From Cutaneotrichosporon cavernicola (lineage: Eukaryota > Basidiomycota > Tremellomycetes > Trichosporonales > Trichosporonaceae), in NCBI RefSeq assembly GCF_030864355.1, contig NC_083393.1:1302001-1366000 (forward strand): a stretch of DNA of 64,000 bases, written 5' to 3'. The notes below the pieces were generated by a model that was given only the letters and a program-made list of their open reading frames with translations, was not told the DNA's origin and searched no databases. A program made the translations under genes and the position numbers. Shown in pieces: positions 43,179 to 56,600 of the stretch. How positions within the stretch are numbered: the stretch's first letter is position 1; every line of letters begins with the position of its first letter.

Positions 43179-43352
43179 AGTGATTGAGGTGGTGAGAGAG
43201 GTGGAGGAAGGTGAAGATGGAAAGTGGAGGCATCCGAGATCAACAAACCGAACAATCCTGGCATCACCCACTTGCTCAACATCCCACTTGCTCAACATCC
43301 CACTTCCTCATTTGATTATTCACCATTCCCACTCAATAACACATACACGTCC
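43179..43352. promoter_or_regulatory. 174-bp bidirectional promoter with an 18-bp tandem repeat
   Basis: Separates the start codons of the glutaredoxin-like gene (minus) and the SUMO-like gene (plus). It holds two and a half copies of the unit CACTTGCTCAACATCCCA at about 43268-43309. Confidence 0.6.
43268..43309. repeat. 18-bp tandem repeat in a bidirectional promoter
   Basis: Unit CACTTGCTCAACATCCCA repeated about 2.4 times; the last copy is diverged. Confidence 0.75.
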
Positions 43353-44906
43353 ATGTCGAACATGGAAGAATCGATGAGAGCGAAGCGCCTCACCCCAGAC
43401 GTTGAGGTTATTTCGTCGGGCGAGTCCGACCGCGATTCCGACGTCGAGTTCTTTACACATAAGCATGTAAAGCGGGTGTGTGAGTGCTCTCCTAGCTTGA
43501 ACAGCTCGCTCCTGCGTGGTGCTTCAATGATGACGCGCTCGTTCTGCTCATCCATCACCCTCCTTAGTCTCCAACCAAGCGACCCTCGTCACCTACCCTC
43601 ACCTCATTGTACCCTCCCTCCCTTTCCCTCACATACTACGCTAACACACAGCCAAGAAGCGCCCGCGTAAGCGACCTGAACCCACGACATCGCAACTCTC
43701 CGCCGCCTCGTGCGACATATCTGACCCCGAGGAAGGCAGCAACGCGGAGCGGCAGCGGCGGCGGAAGGCCAAGGCTCGCGCGAAGCCACCGTCCCTCCCA
43801 GAGTGGACGCGCTCCCGTCCCAGTCAGGAGCGCGGTCGATCAAGGGCGGTCGAGCGCGAGAGGTCGGCATCCATGTACGTTGGCACTCTCTGGCAGGGCG
43901 GAGCTGACGCCAGAACGCTCGTTTCTGATGGGGACACACCCAAGGCGGACAAGGGCAAGGGGCGAGCAACGGACAAGGCGAAACGCCGGCGGGTCGAGCT
44001 TACCCCACCGCCAGTCCTGGCCGAGGAAGAGTTAGCGGACATCGAGCGGCAGTCGTTGTACGTTTACTATGTAAGGACCGAAGAGCTAACGTCAGGCGTC
44101 TTCTCGAAGAAGCTGGGGTTGTCATTAACGACGTGGACGATGTGGTTGAGGTCGGCTCGCCGTCCCCGGTTCGCGACCGTAGCGGTCCACAAGTCCAGAT
44201 CACGGTACAGATGGTGGTGGACCCGGACAAGCGCCAGCCTGGTCGCGAACAGGCTGTGGCTGCTTACGAGAAGAGGCGCATCTTTCATGTGTTCGAAGTG
44301 AGCTTGGCGATTGTAAATCAACTGACACTAGACGGACCCTCTGTCGGACCTTTTACACGCACTCGCTACACGCGTCCAGGTCCCCGTAGACCAACTCATC
44401 CTCGTGTACGAGGGTCAACGAATCTTCTTGTCGGAGAAGACGCCCAAGCAGCTCGGCATTAAGTTCACAGGCGAGCTCAGTATGTGCAAGACAATACTCG
44501 CTGACGGACAGAGGGCTATGAACTGCCCGTCTACGAGAAGGTCCAGCAGGCGGAGCGTAAGGCCCGCCTCGCACTGTTTGGCGACAACCCACGTCGGACT
44601 GATAAAGACCTGGACGAGGGCGAGCCGTCGCGGCGCTCACCTTCACCGCTGCGCGCCCCGTTACCGCCAGCCGTCCAGAAAGTCAAGCTGCACCTCCGCG
44701 GCCCTAAAGGAGAGCTGCACTTCTCGGCGGCGCCGACTACGCTGGTCTCTACAATCCTGAAGTTTTATTGTAACAAACAGGGGGTCGACGCGTCTGAGGC
44801 CCATCGCTTTAGACTGGAGTTCGATGGCGAACACTTTGAAGGCAACTCAACAGTCGGGGACATGGACGTGGAAAGCGGTGACCTCATCGATGTCTCGTAT
44901 CGGTGA
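43353..44906 (+). CDS. Rad60/Esc2/NIP45-family protein with SUMO-like domains
   Basis: Genome-stability factor of the RENi family. Six exons (43353-43479, 43652-43874, 43914-44057, 44096-44297, 44332-44479, 44512-44906) give 412 residues in phase. Near residue 18 is a probable SUMO-interacting motif, VEVISSGESDRDSD (hydrophobic core followed by acidic/Ser). A basic Arg/Lys/Ser-rich region spans 43-130. A first SUMO-like domain lies near 215-265 (LSDLLHALATRVQVPVDQLILVYEG). The second, at the C-terminus (VKLHLRGPKGELHFSAAP...FRLEFDGEHFEGNSTVGDMDVESGDLIDVSYR), is the clearest and ends at the stop without a processed di-Gly, as in Rad60/Esc2. Family members bind the SUMO machinery and help in recombination repair and silencing. 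Intron 43875-43913 (39 nt) is a stopless multiple of three and could be retained. Confidence 0.86.
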
Positions 44907-45017
44907 GCTCCGCCAACTTGGTTTGATAAATGAGTAGCAAAACAAGTCTCTTAACATTCTCGTGTGCAGTAGTCTCATGTTGTTGTATGTTGGTCGCGCA
45001 TTTCTACGTTCTGTCTC

Positions 45018-45837
45018 TTAGTCGAGGAGTGCCTCACCCAGGACGCCCAGGAGACCCGGTTCGTTAGGGTCGGCGGTGGGCTCAGCGATGACTTGCGGCG
45101 CGGACGGGTCGATGAGAGGCCTGATGGCGGCATTGAGTTCGACGGGCTTGATGCCGAGCTTGTCAGCGAGCTGGAGGACGAGGGATTCGACTGTAGGATT
45201 GGAGACTTCGCAGGGTGGGCAGGCGCCCGAAGCATTCACAGCCGATGCGGAGGCCTGGGGTGAGCGTGAGCGCCACTACCGCAAAGGAACGAGTAGAGGA
45301 TTGTTTTCCCCGCAAGCCGAGTCACTCACAACATCCTCTTGGACCGCCTTGGCAGCGTCCTTCTGCACGACGTCGGCCAGGTCATCACGCTGACCCGTCA
45401 TGAGGTTCCAGTATCCTCCGACGTTTTCGGCCCACACATGAAAGCGCCAAAGGTAGAACGCCGCGAGCGCGATCAGCCCGAGTGTGAGGTATGTGAGGCT
45501 GGTGTGAGCGGTGGACAGGCGCGGTGGACAGGCGAGGATGAGACTCAGGCTGAGTGGTCGGATATGGCCTAGAACGGCATTCTCCCTCGGCCATCGCCCA
45601 CCTCGGCGCAACTCACAACCGTCCCATAGGCACATCCAGAAAAGGCGGCTTGACATGGGGCTTGTCGCGGACCTGTGCGCGGCGGCTCGGATTGACACTG
45701 AGCGAATCGGGGTTACCTTTGTCCATCTCGGCCTCGGCCTCGGCCACATCGTTCTCGATGCGCGTGCTGAGCGGGCTGGAGGGTGGCCCGGCCATCCGAG
45801 GTGGGCCAGGGGACGTCGTGGATCCGCGGGTCGACAT
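45018..45837 (-). CDS. Single-pass membrane protein with a CPPC motif, unknown
   Basis: Three minus-strand exons (45837-45617, 45498-45330, 45254-45018) give 208 residues. The family is not recognised. Residues 1-73 are hydrophilic and Pro/Ser-rich with an acidic stretch (DVAEAEAEMDKG). Residues 75-95 (LTYLTLGLIALAAFYLWRFHVW) form one membrane helix spanning an exon junction, followed by the aromatic VGGYWNLMTGQRDDLADVV segment. After the next junction is SGACPPCEVSNPTVESLVLQLADKLG, with a C-x-x-C pair that could be redox-active or metal-binding. The C-terminus LGVLGEALLD is short and acidic. Exon joins are in phase and use normal splice sites. The topology cannot be told; a lumenal or intermembrane-space CxxC would suggest thiol chemistry. 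Confidence 0.78.
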
Positions 45838-46335
45838 TAGTGCTGAGGTGAGAGAGAGAGAGAGTGATTGAGGAAGAGACTTTGCCCACTCTCACTAACC
45901 CAAGTACTCTAGTTTAGTGGTGGTGCCTCACTGGGTCTATCCGCAGCTTGATCCCGCATCCCACTGTCTTGTTGCTTCGATGCCTGATAGTATTTAGCGA
46001 TGATGGTGCAAAAGACATGGTCGTCATCATGCGCTGACGTCATGCACACCCACGTTGCGGTGAGGGACTAGGACTAGAGGGAGGATCAAATAGAGGATCG
46101 GGCGGGTGGCAAATCATGCCGAAAGGTCACGCGGCGTTGTGTTGTCTGTGCCACTGACACTTGATGCCGAACGACGGCACCATCTCTCCTCGAGACCTTG
46201 AGATAGCTTACGCCTCATCGACACCGGCATCGGCATCGAGGCGACGTAACGCATAGGCCGCCCACTCGGGTCACTTCTTTAACTCGCTTCAACAGCTGAA
46301 CTGGCCTAACACTCCCACTTGACCCACTTCCAATC
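45838..46335. promoter_or_regulatory. Divergent intergenic promoter region
   Basis: Separates the CPPC protein gene (minus) from the DUF1776 gene (plus). It begins with a short GA dinucleotide run near 45850. No other feature is seen. Confidence 0.45.
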
Positions 46336-48067
46336 ATGGTAGACCTCTCCGTCCTCCTCGACCAGCTCGAGGAGTGGATCGAGGCTCAAGTACCACAGAA
46401 CCTCTCCGAGCTTCCGGGCAAGATGCTCGAGACGGCTGAACGGATGACCAACGAACTGAGTGAGTCCAATCTAGCATGCTTAATGAGGGCCGTCGTTGCT
46501 CCTCATCCCACGACTTGCCGCCCTCCCCACCCTCCTCTGCCGTTTTATCCTTCCTCCACCCCCCATTCTCCCCCTTCCCCCTCCCCCGTGCTAACCCCCA
46601 GTGGACTCGCTCGCGATGCACGGACCGCCGTCCATCTCAATCCCGTTCCCGCCGTTCGCGAAGCCGGCACCACCTCCACCCCCGCCCCCGCCCCCAGCCG
46701 TCTACTCTTGCGCAGGCAACATTGCGCGGAAGCACCCCTACCTCGTAGCGGCTGGGGTTGGTCTCGCACTCACTGCGAGTGTAGGCGCCATCGGGATGGT
46801 CACGGGCGTAGGCGTCTTTGGCGCGTATGGGCGCGAGTGGCGCCTCCGCAGGCAGTTTGGCGTGCGCGGTATCGTTGACGGTGGTATGCTGCAGGAAGCC
46901 ATTGGTAGGTACCTCTGCTCCCCTATCTCCTCCCACTCGCTGCGACTGCCGCTGACCGTAGTCATCCTCGCACCATCGCCGACCCCACCCCTCCTCGTCC
47001 CCCTCACCGCCTCGCTCCTCAAGAACGGCTACGTCGTCATCGTCGCCGTCCCGCACGTCAAGGAGGCGGAGGCGCTCGAGCGCCGCCTGTCCGGCCTGGC
47101 CGAGAAGGGAGCACTCCGCGTTCTCATCTACGACACTGACGACGCGACCACTTTCCCGGCCTTCCATCGCTCGCTCCTCGCGACGCTCACGCTGCGCTTC
47201 CCCGCCCCGACTGTGACTAACTCGGGCGGCGTCGCGGCGTTTGATCCGTACAACCCCGTCCCGAGCCAGATCCCGCACATCCACGCCTTCATCTCCCTGT
47301 ACCCGCTCAACCCAGCGCCGCCGTCGCAGCCCGGTGCCCTCCCGGCCCTACCGACTCTCGTTCAACCCAGCGCAGGTAAGGTCCCGATGCTCTTGACGCT
47401 CTACCCTTCTGCTGCGAGCCTCGTCACACCCGACAGCTTCGCATCGCAGGTCCTGAGCTCAACTCACCGCCTCCTTGGTGCCAACCTCGCCGCCGCAACA
47501 ACTTCGCGCGTAGTGAGCCTTTTCTTGGGAAACATCACCCTCCCGTCCCTACCCGCCATCATTACCGAGGGACGTACTCTCAGCCGGCGCGAACTCGCTC
47601 GCCAACGCCTGCGTGACAGTGCTGCATCTCCCACTGCGGCGTTCTCGATCTTCCGCGACCTCATCACCTCCACCCTCTGCAGCATCTACCAGAGTGTGGC
47701 GGGCGCGCTCGGCTTGGCCCCCTCGCGCGACTACTCGGCGTTCGAAACCTGCCTCCTCCGCGTCCTCAAAACCCGATGCGGGAGCACATTTTACGCCGGC
47801 CAGCGCTCCTGGCTCGCCCAGCGCCTGGCCGCTCTCCCGCCAAGCACACTCCCACGCGTACTGGCCATCATGCCGCCCATGCCATCCGAGACGGGCCCGG
47901 CGCCTCCTCCCCCTCCGAAGAGCGGCACGCGGTCGACCGGATCGCGGTCGGCTTCTAGCTCAGACCACGAGGCAGAGGACCTGGTGAGCTCGATACACAC
48001 GGCGGGGACGACCCAGAGCTCGGCAGACAGCTCGGGGCTCGAGGGCAGTTGGGTCGTCGACGCGTAG
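46336..48067 (+). CDS. DUF1776-family fungal protein
   Basis: Three exons (46336-46459, 46602-46904, 46962-48067) give 510 residues. The start (MVDLSVLLDQLEEWIEAQVP) and the region from residue 140 (VVILAPSPTPPLLVPLTASLLKNGYVVIVAVP, then an ALERRLSGL helix and LRVLIYDTDD) resemble the DUF1776 family, an uncharacterised fungal group distantly related to short-chain dehydrogenases. A Pro run (about ten in a row near residue 65) is followed by a likely membrane helix HPYLVAAGVGLALTASVGAIG at 80-100. The usual SDR catalytic Tyr-x-x-x-Lys is not obvious. The C-terminus is Ser-rich. Yeast YNL181W is the best known member; its function is unknown. Confidence 0.82.
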
Positions 48068-48557
48068 TGTTGTACAAGTAACATCAAACCATCCAAACAT
48101 TAAACCATTTTCAATCTAACATCTACTATATGAATGTCTGAGCGAGTAATAGAACCTGAGCTACCGATCGCCAGATCGCCATTTGGGCCGGGACGCCACA
48201 CACGAAACTCAAATCAGGGAGCCATTGACGGATCGGTATGGCTCATCAACACTGTGAGAAGAATTCAGAGAGCAGCTTGTGCATGGTACACTTGGATTAG
48301 AGGTGGGAGAGACAAGATATGTATGCTCCGAGATTCGCGGGGCATGCACGTTGTTCCAGCTGGACTGGGATGTGATGGCTGGATGATATAAGAGGTGAGC
48401 TGGAGGCCAATCGGGAATGACGACATGTGCCTGTAACCCGAACCAGCCGTGACACGCCCGACATGAGTAGTGCTTCCCGCGTAGTTGCCACCGCACCTCG
48501 CTTCATCACCTCATCTCTCCATCTCTCCATCCACACATCACACATCACTTATCACTA
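48068..48557. other. Intergenic region
   Basis: 3' region of the DUF1776 gene and the promoter of the next gene. No further feature. Confidence 0.5.
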
Positions 48558-48611
48558 ATGTCGATACCTACTGACGCTCCAGCGGCCTCCGCCCCTGCCG
48601 CTGCAGCTTCT

Positions 48612-48658
<47 letters not shown>

Positions 48659-49794
48659 CGTCGCACCGGCGCCCGCCGCTCCCGTTGCCCCCGTTGCCCC
48701 TGCCGCCGACCCCGCCCCTGCCGCCGCCCCCGCCCCGACCAGTGCCACCGCCCCACCTGCGCCTGCTCACGCTGACGCTGCCTCTGGCGCCGCCGGAACT
48801 GGTGGGATCCTGCAGCAGGCTAAAGACGTGAGTTCACCGTGACGGGCGCTAGGCGTCATCTGCGAATGTCGACTCTACCTATCTTCCTTCCTTATCTCTT
48901 GCTCTTCCACGCCTCTCCCCTACCCCCACCACCATGTCTGACCCCCAGTACCTCGAGCAGGTCGACAAGACGGCCAGACCGTACCTTGAGAAGGCGCAGG
49001 CTGGCGCTAAGCCTTACGCCGACGCCGCGATGGCTAAGGGCCAAGAGTTGAAGGACTACCTAGAGGTGAGTTGGGTTGAGCAGTTGGCTCTGCGTCATGA
49101 ATGCGTCCAACCCCTCCCGACATCAGACGCATTCAATTACCAGCCACTGCCGTCTCGCAGCAGCACGCTGAGCCCCTAAACCCCCGTATACTCACTCCAG
49201 GGCAAGGGCCAATACGACCAACACAAGGACCACCCCCAGCGCCACCAGACGCAGCGCGAGGGCGACATGTATGGCGTTGGCGGTAAAACTGTCGCTGATG
49301 GGTCCGCTGGCGCTGCTGAGCCCGGGTCATACCCTGCTGCTCCTCCCCAGAGCCTTGGGCATAAGGCGCTGGGCATGTTCGACTACACGCTGGGGTCGGT
49401 GAAGGTGAGTTGGTGGGCTCAATACGCGGCATTCCAATGCCACAGGCCGGACCGGCTACCCTTCCCTTTGCGCATGGCGGTGGGCTAACCCTAGACTGCC
49501 TTCAACACGATCGGCGAAAGCATGAGCCCCAAGGCCGCGACGTCTGAGAACCCCATCACCGGCCAGGCCAGGGACCCTGCCGCGGTCCAGAAGCCGGAGG
49601 GCGAGGTGAATTGCGACAATTGGAACACTGCTTACAGACAGCTTGCCTCGGGTGCAGGTGTTGGCGCGGCAGCCGCAGACGCTGCTGCTGGTGTTACGGC
49701 CGCTCAGGCTGCTCCGTCCGCCGACGCGCACCCGGTGATGACGACGACAAACACGGTCGAGCACAACAGCAAGGACGGCGACCCGGTTGCGTAG
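48558..49794 (+). CDS. Ala/Pro-rich low-complexity protein, unknown
   Basis: Four exons (48558-48827, 48949-49065, 49201-49404, 49495-49794), all in phase 0, give 296 residues. Not recognised. Residues 1-80 are almost only Ala, Pro, Ser and Val, from a GCTCCT hexamer array. Residues 85-130 are an amphipathic segment (YLEQVDKTARPYLEKAQAGAKPYADAAMAKG) that resembles 11-residue LEA/apolipophorin repeats, then a His/Gln/Asp-rich part, MFDYTLGSVK, and a C-terminal Ala-rich stretch. No signal peptide or membrane helix. Exon 2 is preceded by an in-frame ATG at 48934, so a shorter product from a downstream promoter is possible. The composition suggests a disordered stress-related or surface-coating protein, but this is only a guess. 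Confidence 0.72.
48616..48658 (+). repeat. GCTCCT hexamer array encoding Ala-Pro
   Basis: About seven perfect hexamers, giving alternating Ala-Pro in the low-complexity protein. Expected to be length-variable. Confidence 0.88.
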
Positions 49795-51309
49795 ATGATG
49801 TACTACATAGGTTCTCTTGTTAGTTATACACTGGATCAATGCACGCGTGATGTGATGTCGACAGAGACTTGTATTTGGCTCTCTGGGGAAGCCGGTGCCA
49901 CATTCGGAGTTTTGGCGATAAGGTGGAGAAGGTAAGGGCCTTTCGGGTTGAATTGCAACGTTTTGGGCCATTTGGACTGATTTGACTCATTTGACCCAGG
50001 GAAACAACAGTTAACCGCCCTGCTCCTGCTCCTAGGCCTTTCCTTCCAGCTAATCCCGCCCCCACCCCCAACCCGCCGCTCACCTCGAGCTCTCGTGGTG
50101 CTAGGCTCTCTCAGTCTCTCAAACAGCCCCAGTTAGTTAGGCCACTTGAGCCACGCAGCCACTCAGCCACGCAGCCTAACTCAACACCCAATCCCAATCC
50201 AATCAAGACTATACTCTATCATCCCACCTTTGAACTGGAGGATTCAACCACACACCACCAACACCAACACTTGGACTACTCAACTGTACTCCTTCATCTC
50301 ACATCCTCCTCCCTAAACACACCTTGTCCCCATCCCCCCCCCCCACCCTCCCCGTCCACGACTTGGGCACTCTCAACCCTCGAGTCACCCACCACTTCCC
50401 CCATCCCCATCTTCCAACCTCGCGGCGCAACAAAATCTGCTCCCATCCCATTCCAGGCCCACGACTACGCCAGGTGCGTTAGCGTCAGCTGGCACCACTA
50501 CCTTCTGCCCTTTCCGAGCTGGGCAGAGACGGGGCGGTGTCACACAATATTCAACTCTCACTCTCATCGCTGACACACCCATCTCTCTCATCAACCTTTT
50601 CTCATCGTACCACCATTCACCACTCGCCATCCACACCCCTCCACCACCTTGATCCTCCACGCACAACCCTCGGACCACATCCTCCGCTCACTCATTCTTT
50701 CATCCTGGCTTGACCCAGCAGTTTCCCACCGCTTAGCGCCTCGCCTCGCATCTCGCGCGCGCGAACCCACGTCGCCGTCGATCGCCGACTCCTTCGCCGC
50801 ACAGCAGCGCCGAAGCCCGAGACCGAGCCCGTGGACAGTTCACGCGTCTTAATCGTTAGTCTTGCGCTATCCTCCCACATCCGCATCCGCATCCGCATGG
50901 ATGACGGGCGCCCAGTCCGCGCCACCCGTGCACCGCTTCGACTAGGTCAGCTGCACTGCGCAGGCGTACCGGGAGTGAAGACGTGATCTACCCGCAGGCC
51001 AGTGGGCCGCGAGGGAGAGTGGGCGGCGAAACCTGACGGGCGGCAATATTTGGCAACCGGTGGATGGGATGGGTTGGGGTGAGCCTGTTGCGTGTCGTGT
51101 CAGGCTATTGTACGACGCACACGCCAGCGCACGCGCCGCCGTCCATAACATCAACACCGCCGCCGCCCCCCTGTTGAGCCGCCATTCTTGCCGTTTTCAC
51201 TATGCTCCAACACTCACCCCTTGCCGTCCCCCTTTTTCCCCCATTGCCACGCTGACATACCAGCACTCGCTTTTCCACTCTTCCACCTAAAACCCACATC
51301 GAAAACACC
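49795..51309. other. 1.5-kb intergenic region upstream of PP1
   Basis: No gene is supported. From about 50030 it is pyrimidine-rich with a C12-13 run near 50331-50345, consistent with an extended promoter and leader of the highly expressed phosphatase gene. Confidence 0.55.
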
Positions 51310-52478
<1,169 letters not shown>

Positions 52479-52862
52479 GAGGGCGTTACGTGCCCATGGC
52501 CGCCACATGCGACGACTAGCGAGCAGCAACAAGCGAGCGAGGCAAGAGCGTGCGACAATGCAACAACAATTACAACGACGTTGGAGGGGCTGGGGATGCG
52601 ATTCTGCGCTATACCATCCGGGTGCGCGGAGCGGGACGCGGCGATCTGTCGTATCCTTCTCCTCGTCTCTCGGCGTTCCGAGAATGGCAAGCAGCATAGA
52701 ACGTGACGTGTACGAGTGATGCGCAACGCGACCGCGAGGCTAGGCTGAGCGGTGGCGGACAATGGAATAGCTATTGATTGAGAGGGACTGACAGGGAGGC
52801 CGAGAGGAGAGGAACAGAACAGCAAGGAGCGACGACTCGGCGGACTAACAGCTGATAGCGCT

Positions 52863-52915
52863 CTGACCTCGGCCTCATGCCTTGGATAGAGCACTGACCT
52901 CGGCCTCATGCCTTG
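52863..52915. repeat. 24-bp direct repeat pair
   Basis: Two copies of CTGACCTCGGCCTCATGCCT plus four further bases, separated by a few bases, downstream of the PP1 gene. Confidence 0.8.
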
Positions 52916-53504
52916 GAACTCATTGTCTTGTCCCCCTCCCTCGCAAGTCCAGTCGAGTGAACCAGACGCCGGCATGAGCGGAGTGGGAGTGGGCATACCC
53001 GACGTGGACGGAGCTCGGCGTCGCCTGTAGTCTGGAGTTTGTGTCTGTAGTCTGGAGTCATCCACATCCCTCCCTGGCCTCAGGTCTCGTCAGGTCTCGA
53101 ACCTACGCGTGCGGGGCACAGCACGAGCCGATGTGAGCGGAGCAGCTACAAGATATCAGGGCGAGGATGGACTTGACCAACGGATCATCCAGAATGGGAG
53201 GCGCTGTGGCCAGTGAGCGTGTAAGTCAGTCTGAGTGGAATTTGTCGGCTCTCTGTTCAACTTGCTAATACATCGTACATGAATCCAGACATTATCCCAT
53301 AAGAGGAGCGATAACGTTGACAGGACAGCTACTCTGGTGCAAGAAAGAAATACGTCGACCCGTCATTTCTCGACGCTGAATTTGCCGCTCTGGCATCGAT
53401 GTCGCGTCGGCGGAACGGAGTGCGTCGCGCCTTTCGGCCCGCCACCTGCACCAGGTCTTCCTCTGATCGAGACCACGCTATCGCCTCGTTGGCTCTGCTG
53501 CTCC

Positions 53505-53605
53505 CCTCCCCTCTACTTCCCCCTCTACCTCTCCCTCTACCTCTCCCCTCTACTTCTCTCCTCTCCCCTCTACCTCTCCCTCTACCTCTCTCCTCTCCCT
53601 CTCCG
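53505..53605. repeat. CTCCCTCTAC-type polypyrimidine microsatellite
   Basis: About 100 bases composed of variants of CTCTACCTCTCC on the plus strand. Strong strand asymmetry; could form triplex DNA. Confidence 0.8.
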
Positions 53606-56600
53606 CCTCCCCTCATGCATCCGTAATGAATGCCTCGCCCCCCTCCCTCCTGCATCCTGTAATGAGTGCCTCCATGTCCCGTGGCGTCGAGCCGGAGGAA
53701 TGAACATTCGCATTAACCGCTCTTCCTCCCAGTGCACCTAAATAGCCGAGTGCTACAGGTACGCGACGTGACCAACGCCGCCGACAGATAGCCCGCAGGA
53801 CATACACTGTACGCCGTATGCAACATGGCAAGCTTGTGGCTGCTTGATAGCTTTTCGACGTTGCTACTGTCCATTGAAAAGCACCTGAATCGCGGCTCCG
53901 GCTATTAACGGGTCTTGATGGCATGACGGTGCGGCAGTTGCGGATGATTTTGCCGTGTCCAAGCCGTCGTTCAACGTCATCCGGACCGTTCCTGTCCGCG
54001 CGAATCTCTAGCAAGATCCAGTACGTCATGGACAAATGATCTATGACATGCCCCAACTCTACTCTACTCTGCTCTGTGCAACTGAATCAAACTCAGACTC
54101 ATTGACCCGCACAGTCCCGACAGTCTCTACTAGATCTATCATGACATACCCCGTTGATCCTGTTCCTGAGAGTCTCGAACGAGATCTCGTCCGGGGTTCC
54201 GGGGACTGGCCGATATGGGCCATGTCATCAAATCAACTTTGATCCCACATCAAAGACTATTCCAACGCCACCCCCACTTTTACCCTCCCCATCAACAAGG
54301 ACATGGCGTGGCGTGCTCGTGCTCGAGTTGACACCCCAACATTCCACACACGTTCTATTTTTGACGTAACACAACACCTCTGCAGTTTAGGGATTAGGGG
54401 AATAGTTTTCGGCACCCAGCCTTTGCCGAACGATTGCCCAAGGATTGGACTGGAACAAACAAGACTCCGACCAGCCTTACGTCTCCACCCCCCGTCATCC
54501 CTAAACGGGATGATGGCCAGGCCCGCCAGATACGTCTTGCTGTACGACTCGCGTTTTTTGCTGACAAGAGAATCCAAAATGTACGGCTAGGCGCACTGGC
54601 TCCACCTCTACCTCGTGCAGGATGTGAATGGAGGCGCATGCCGTTGCGCCCAGCAAGCCCAGCAAGCCCATCAAGCCCAGCTGTGCCCTCCTGAAATCCT
54701 GCAACGTAGGGCGGGGCGTCGAAACAGCTGATCATCTGTAGAACAATGCGGCGGGTACAGAATTCCCCGTCGGATATGAAGAGAGATGCGGAGGGTTGTT
54801 GGAACAATTACAATGTCCCTGTTAGTGGCTCATGCCGTCGTGAAAGAACAGTACAGGAATGTGACTACACTATGGCACAAGGAGATTAACTACTGTTGTG
54901 TAGGGTGAGGGCGCAAGACGGAGCCAGGGAGAGAGGGAAAGGCGTCACGAGGGGTTGTCGCAGGGGCGTCTGTGCACGACGCCCGCCACATCAGCTGGGA
55001 GCTCGTGTTGAGGTAGCGCAAGCGAGGGAATGAGGGAATGAAGGGAATGAGGGAATCAAGTCGGGGCACAGACTTCGGGCACGACGTGAGACCGCGCCGC
55101 GTCTCGGCCTGCTGCAGGGTAGGGCGGATGATGCTCCGTCTTTGGCCTGTATGCATTTGTCGCATGCTGCCAACCAGTGCGAAATCCCCCGACCAGATCG
55201 GTGTTGGGTTGATTCAAAGGCCCTTTGAACGAGCGGCGACCGCCGGAATATGCTGGTTACAGGTTAGGTTAAAGGCGGCTCAGGATGATGGACCTATGAC
55301 CTAATCAACTTGGTTGACTTGGGGCCTGTCGATCACAGATCTGTTATGGCGGCAAGCCCACATGGTGCAATGCCCTGACGGTCTGACGGTCAACAGCTCT
55401 ACGCTCTACCACCACACGCCACCCGCAGTCTACAGTCTGTCGTCATCGAATCTTTCTAGTTTGTGAACAAATTCAACGAATCGTAATCTAGTCACAAACC
55501 TGCGACTGATCAGAGAGACCATGATGGTTCCGAAAAGGGTTCGTGCCTTCATGATCGCCCTCAGGGACAGACCTTTATTACCCCTCTCAACCGCTGTCAA
55601 TGAACAATTCAAGAAAAACAAGGGAAGAAGAGGTAAGTTGAGTAATGGAGTACAGGAATGTAAGGAGAAAGATGGAGGAGGAAGGCGATCAAGTCAAGGA
55701 GACATATGACAAAAGATGCTGCGTTTCTAGCTGGACATTGACAAGGGGGGGGGGTTTTGCGGAGCCAAAAGTTTTGATACCCAAACAAGTTAGGGGTAGG
55801 GGGTGGTTGGTTGAAATCGTCAGGATTTGACTCTGCGGGGGTTATTGGACTTGGTTGATTTGCATTTCTTTTCACAAATTTCCCTACTATAGCCACTAGA
55901 GCCACAAAAAGGAGTCTCACATGAGCGTCGTACGTCGATCGTTTCACGTCGCATTCCCCAGTGGCCCGGTAGCAAACCCCAAGAAACAGCCATCCAAACG
56001 AGCAGAGGTAAAGCGGCATAACGCCTAGAGTCATCCCACATTCAAGGGTATGGCAAGAATGGGGAGGAAACTTGTCAGTGCCGCGGGCTGCGGGCTGCGG
56101 GCTTGCTGGACCTTGCAGGATACTTGCAGGACAGAATGCACGCAGGATACACCTATTGCAAGGCAGCTGAGAATGAGGGGCATGAGGGGCTGGACTCAAT
56201 AGACGGCACATCGGCACACACCGTGGCACGCAGTGCCTTTCAAACACGGTCATAGTACTGCGCCAAAGGGCCTCAAGGCTTGCAGGCATTGCACAAGAGC
56301 TGCAGATGCAAAGCAAAGAGCGAGCAAAAGAGAGCAAGACTACAGTACCAACTCAAACTGATGGGCGTCGCGACTGCGTGTCGTCATGCATGTTGCTAGC
56401 CTGTAATCCTCCAGAACGACTTTGTCCAGCTTTGTCCATCTTCTTATCTGTAAGCCGCGACGCCTTCGCGTCCCTCCTTCCCTCTTTAAACCCTTCCCTC
56501 TTCTCATTCCATCCACCCAGCCCATCCTCTCTCACAGTGTCGGACACTATAGTAGTACTAGTACAATAGTATAACCTCTGGCTTGTAAAATAGGCAAACA

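Noticed and set aside
54380..54402. TTTAGGGATTAGGGG resembling a telomere repeat
   Set aside because: Only one and a half degenerate units, not an array.
54991..55173. CDKCIQAK-like stretch suggesting a Zn2Cys6 cluster on the minus strand
   Set aside because: Only three cysteines are present and the basic region and spacing of a GAL4-type cluster are lacking.
55609..56337. 242-codon open frame on the minus strand in the gene-free region
   Set aside because: Hydrophobic and Cys-rich translation of pyrimidine-rich DNA with no family resemblance, no splice pattern and no true ATG context that convinces.
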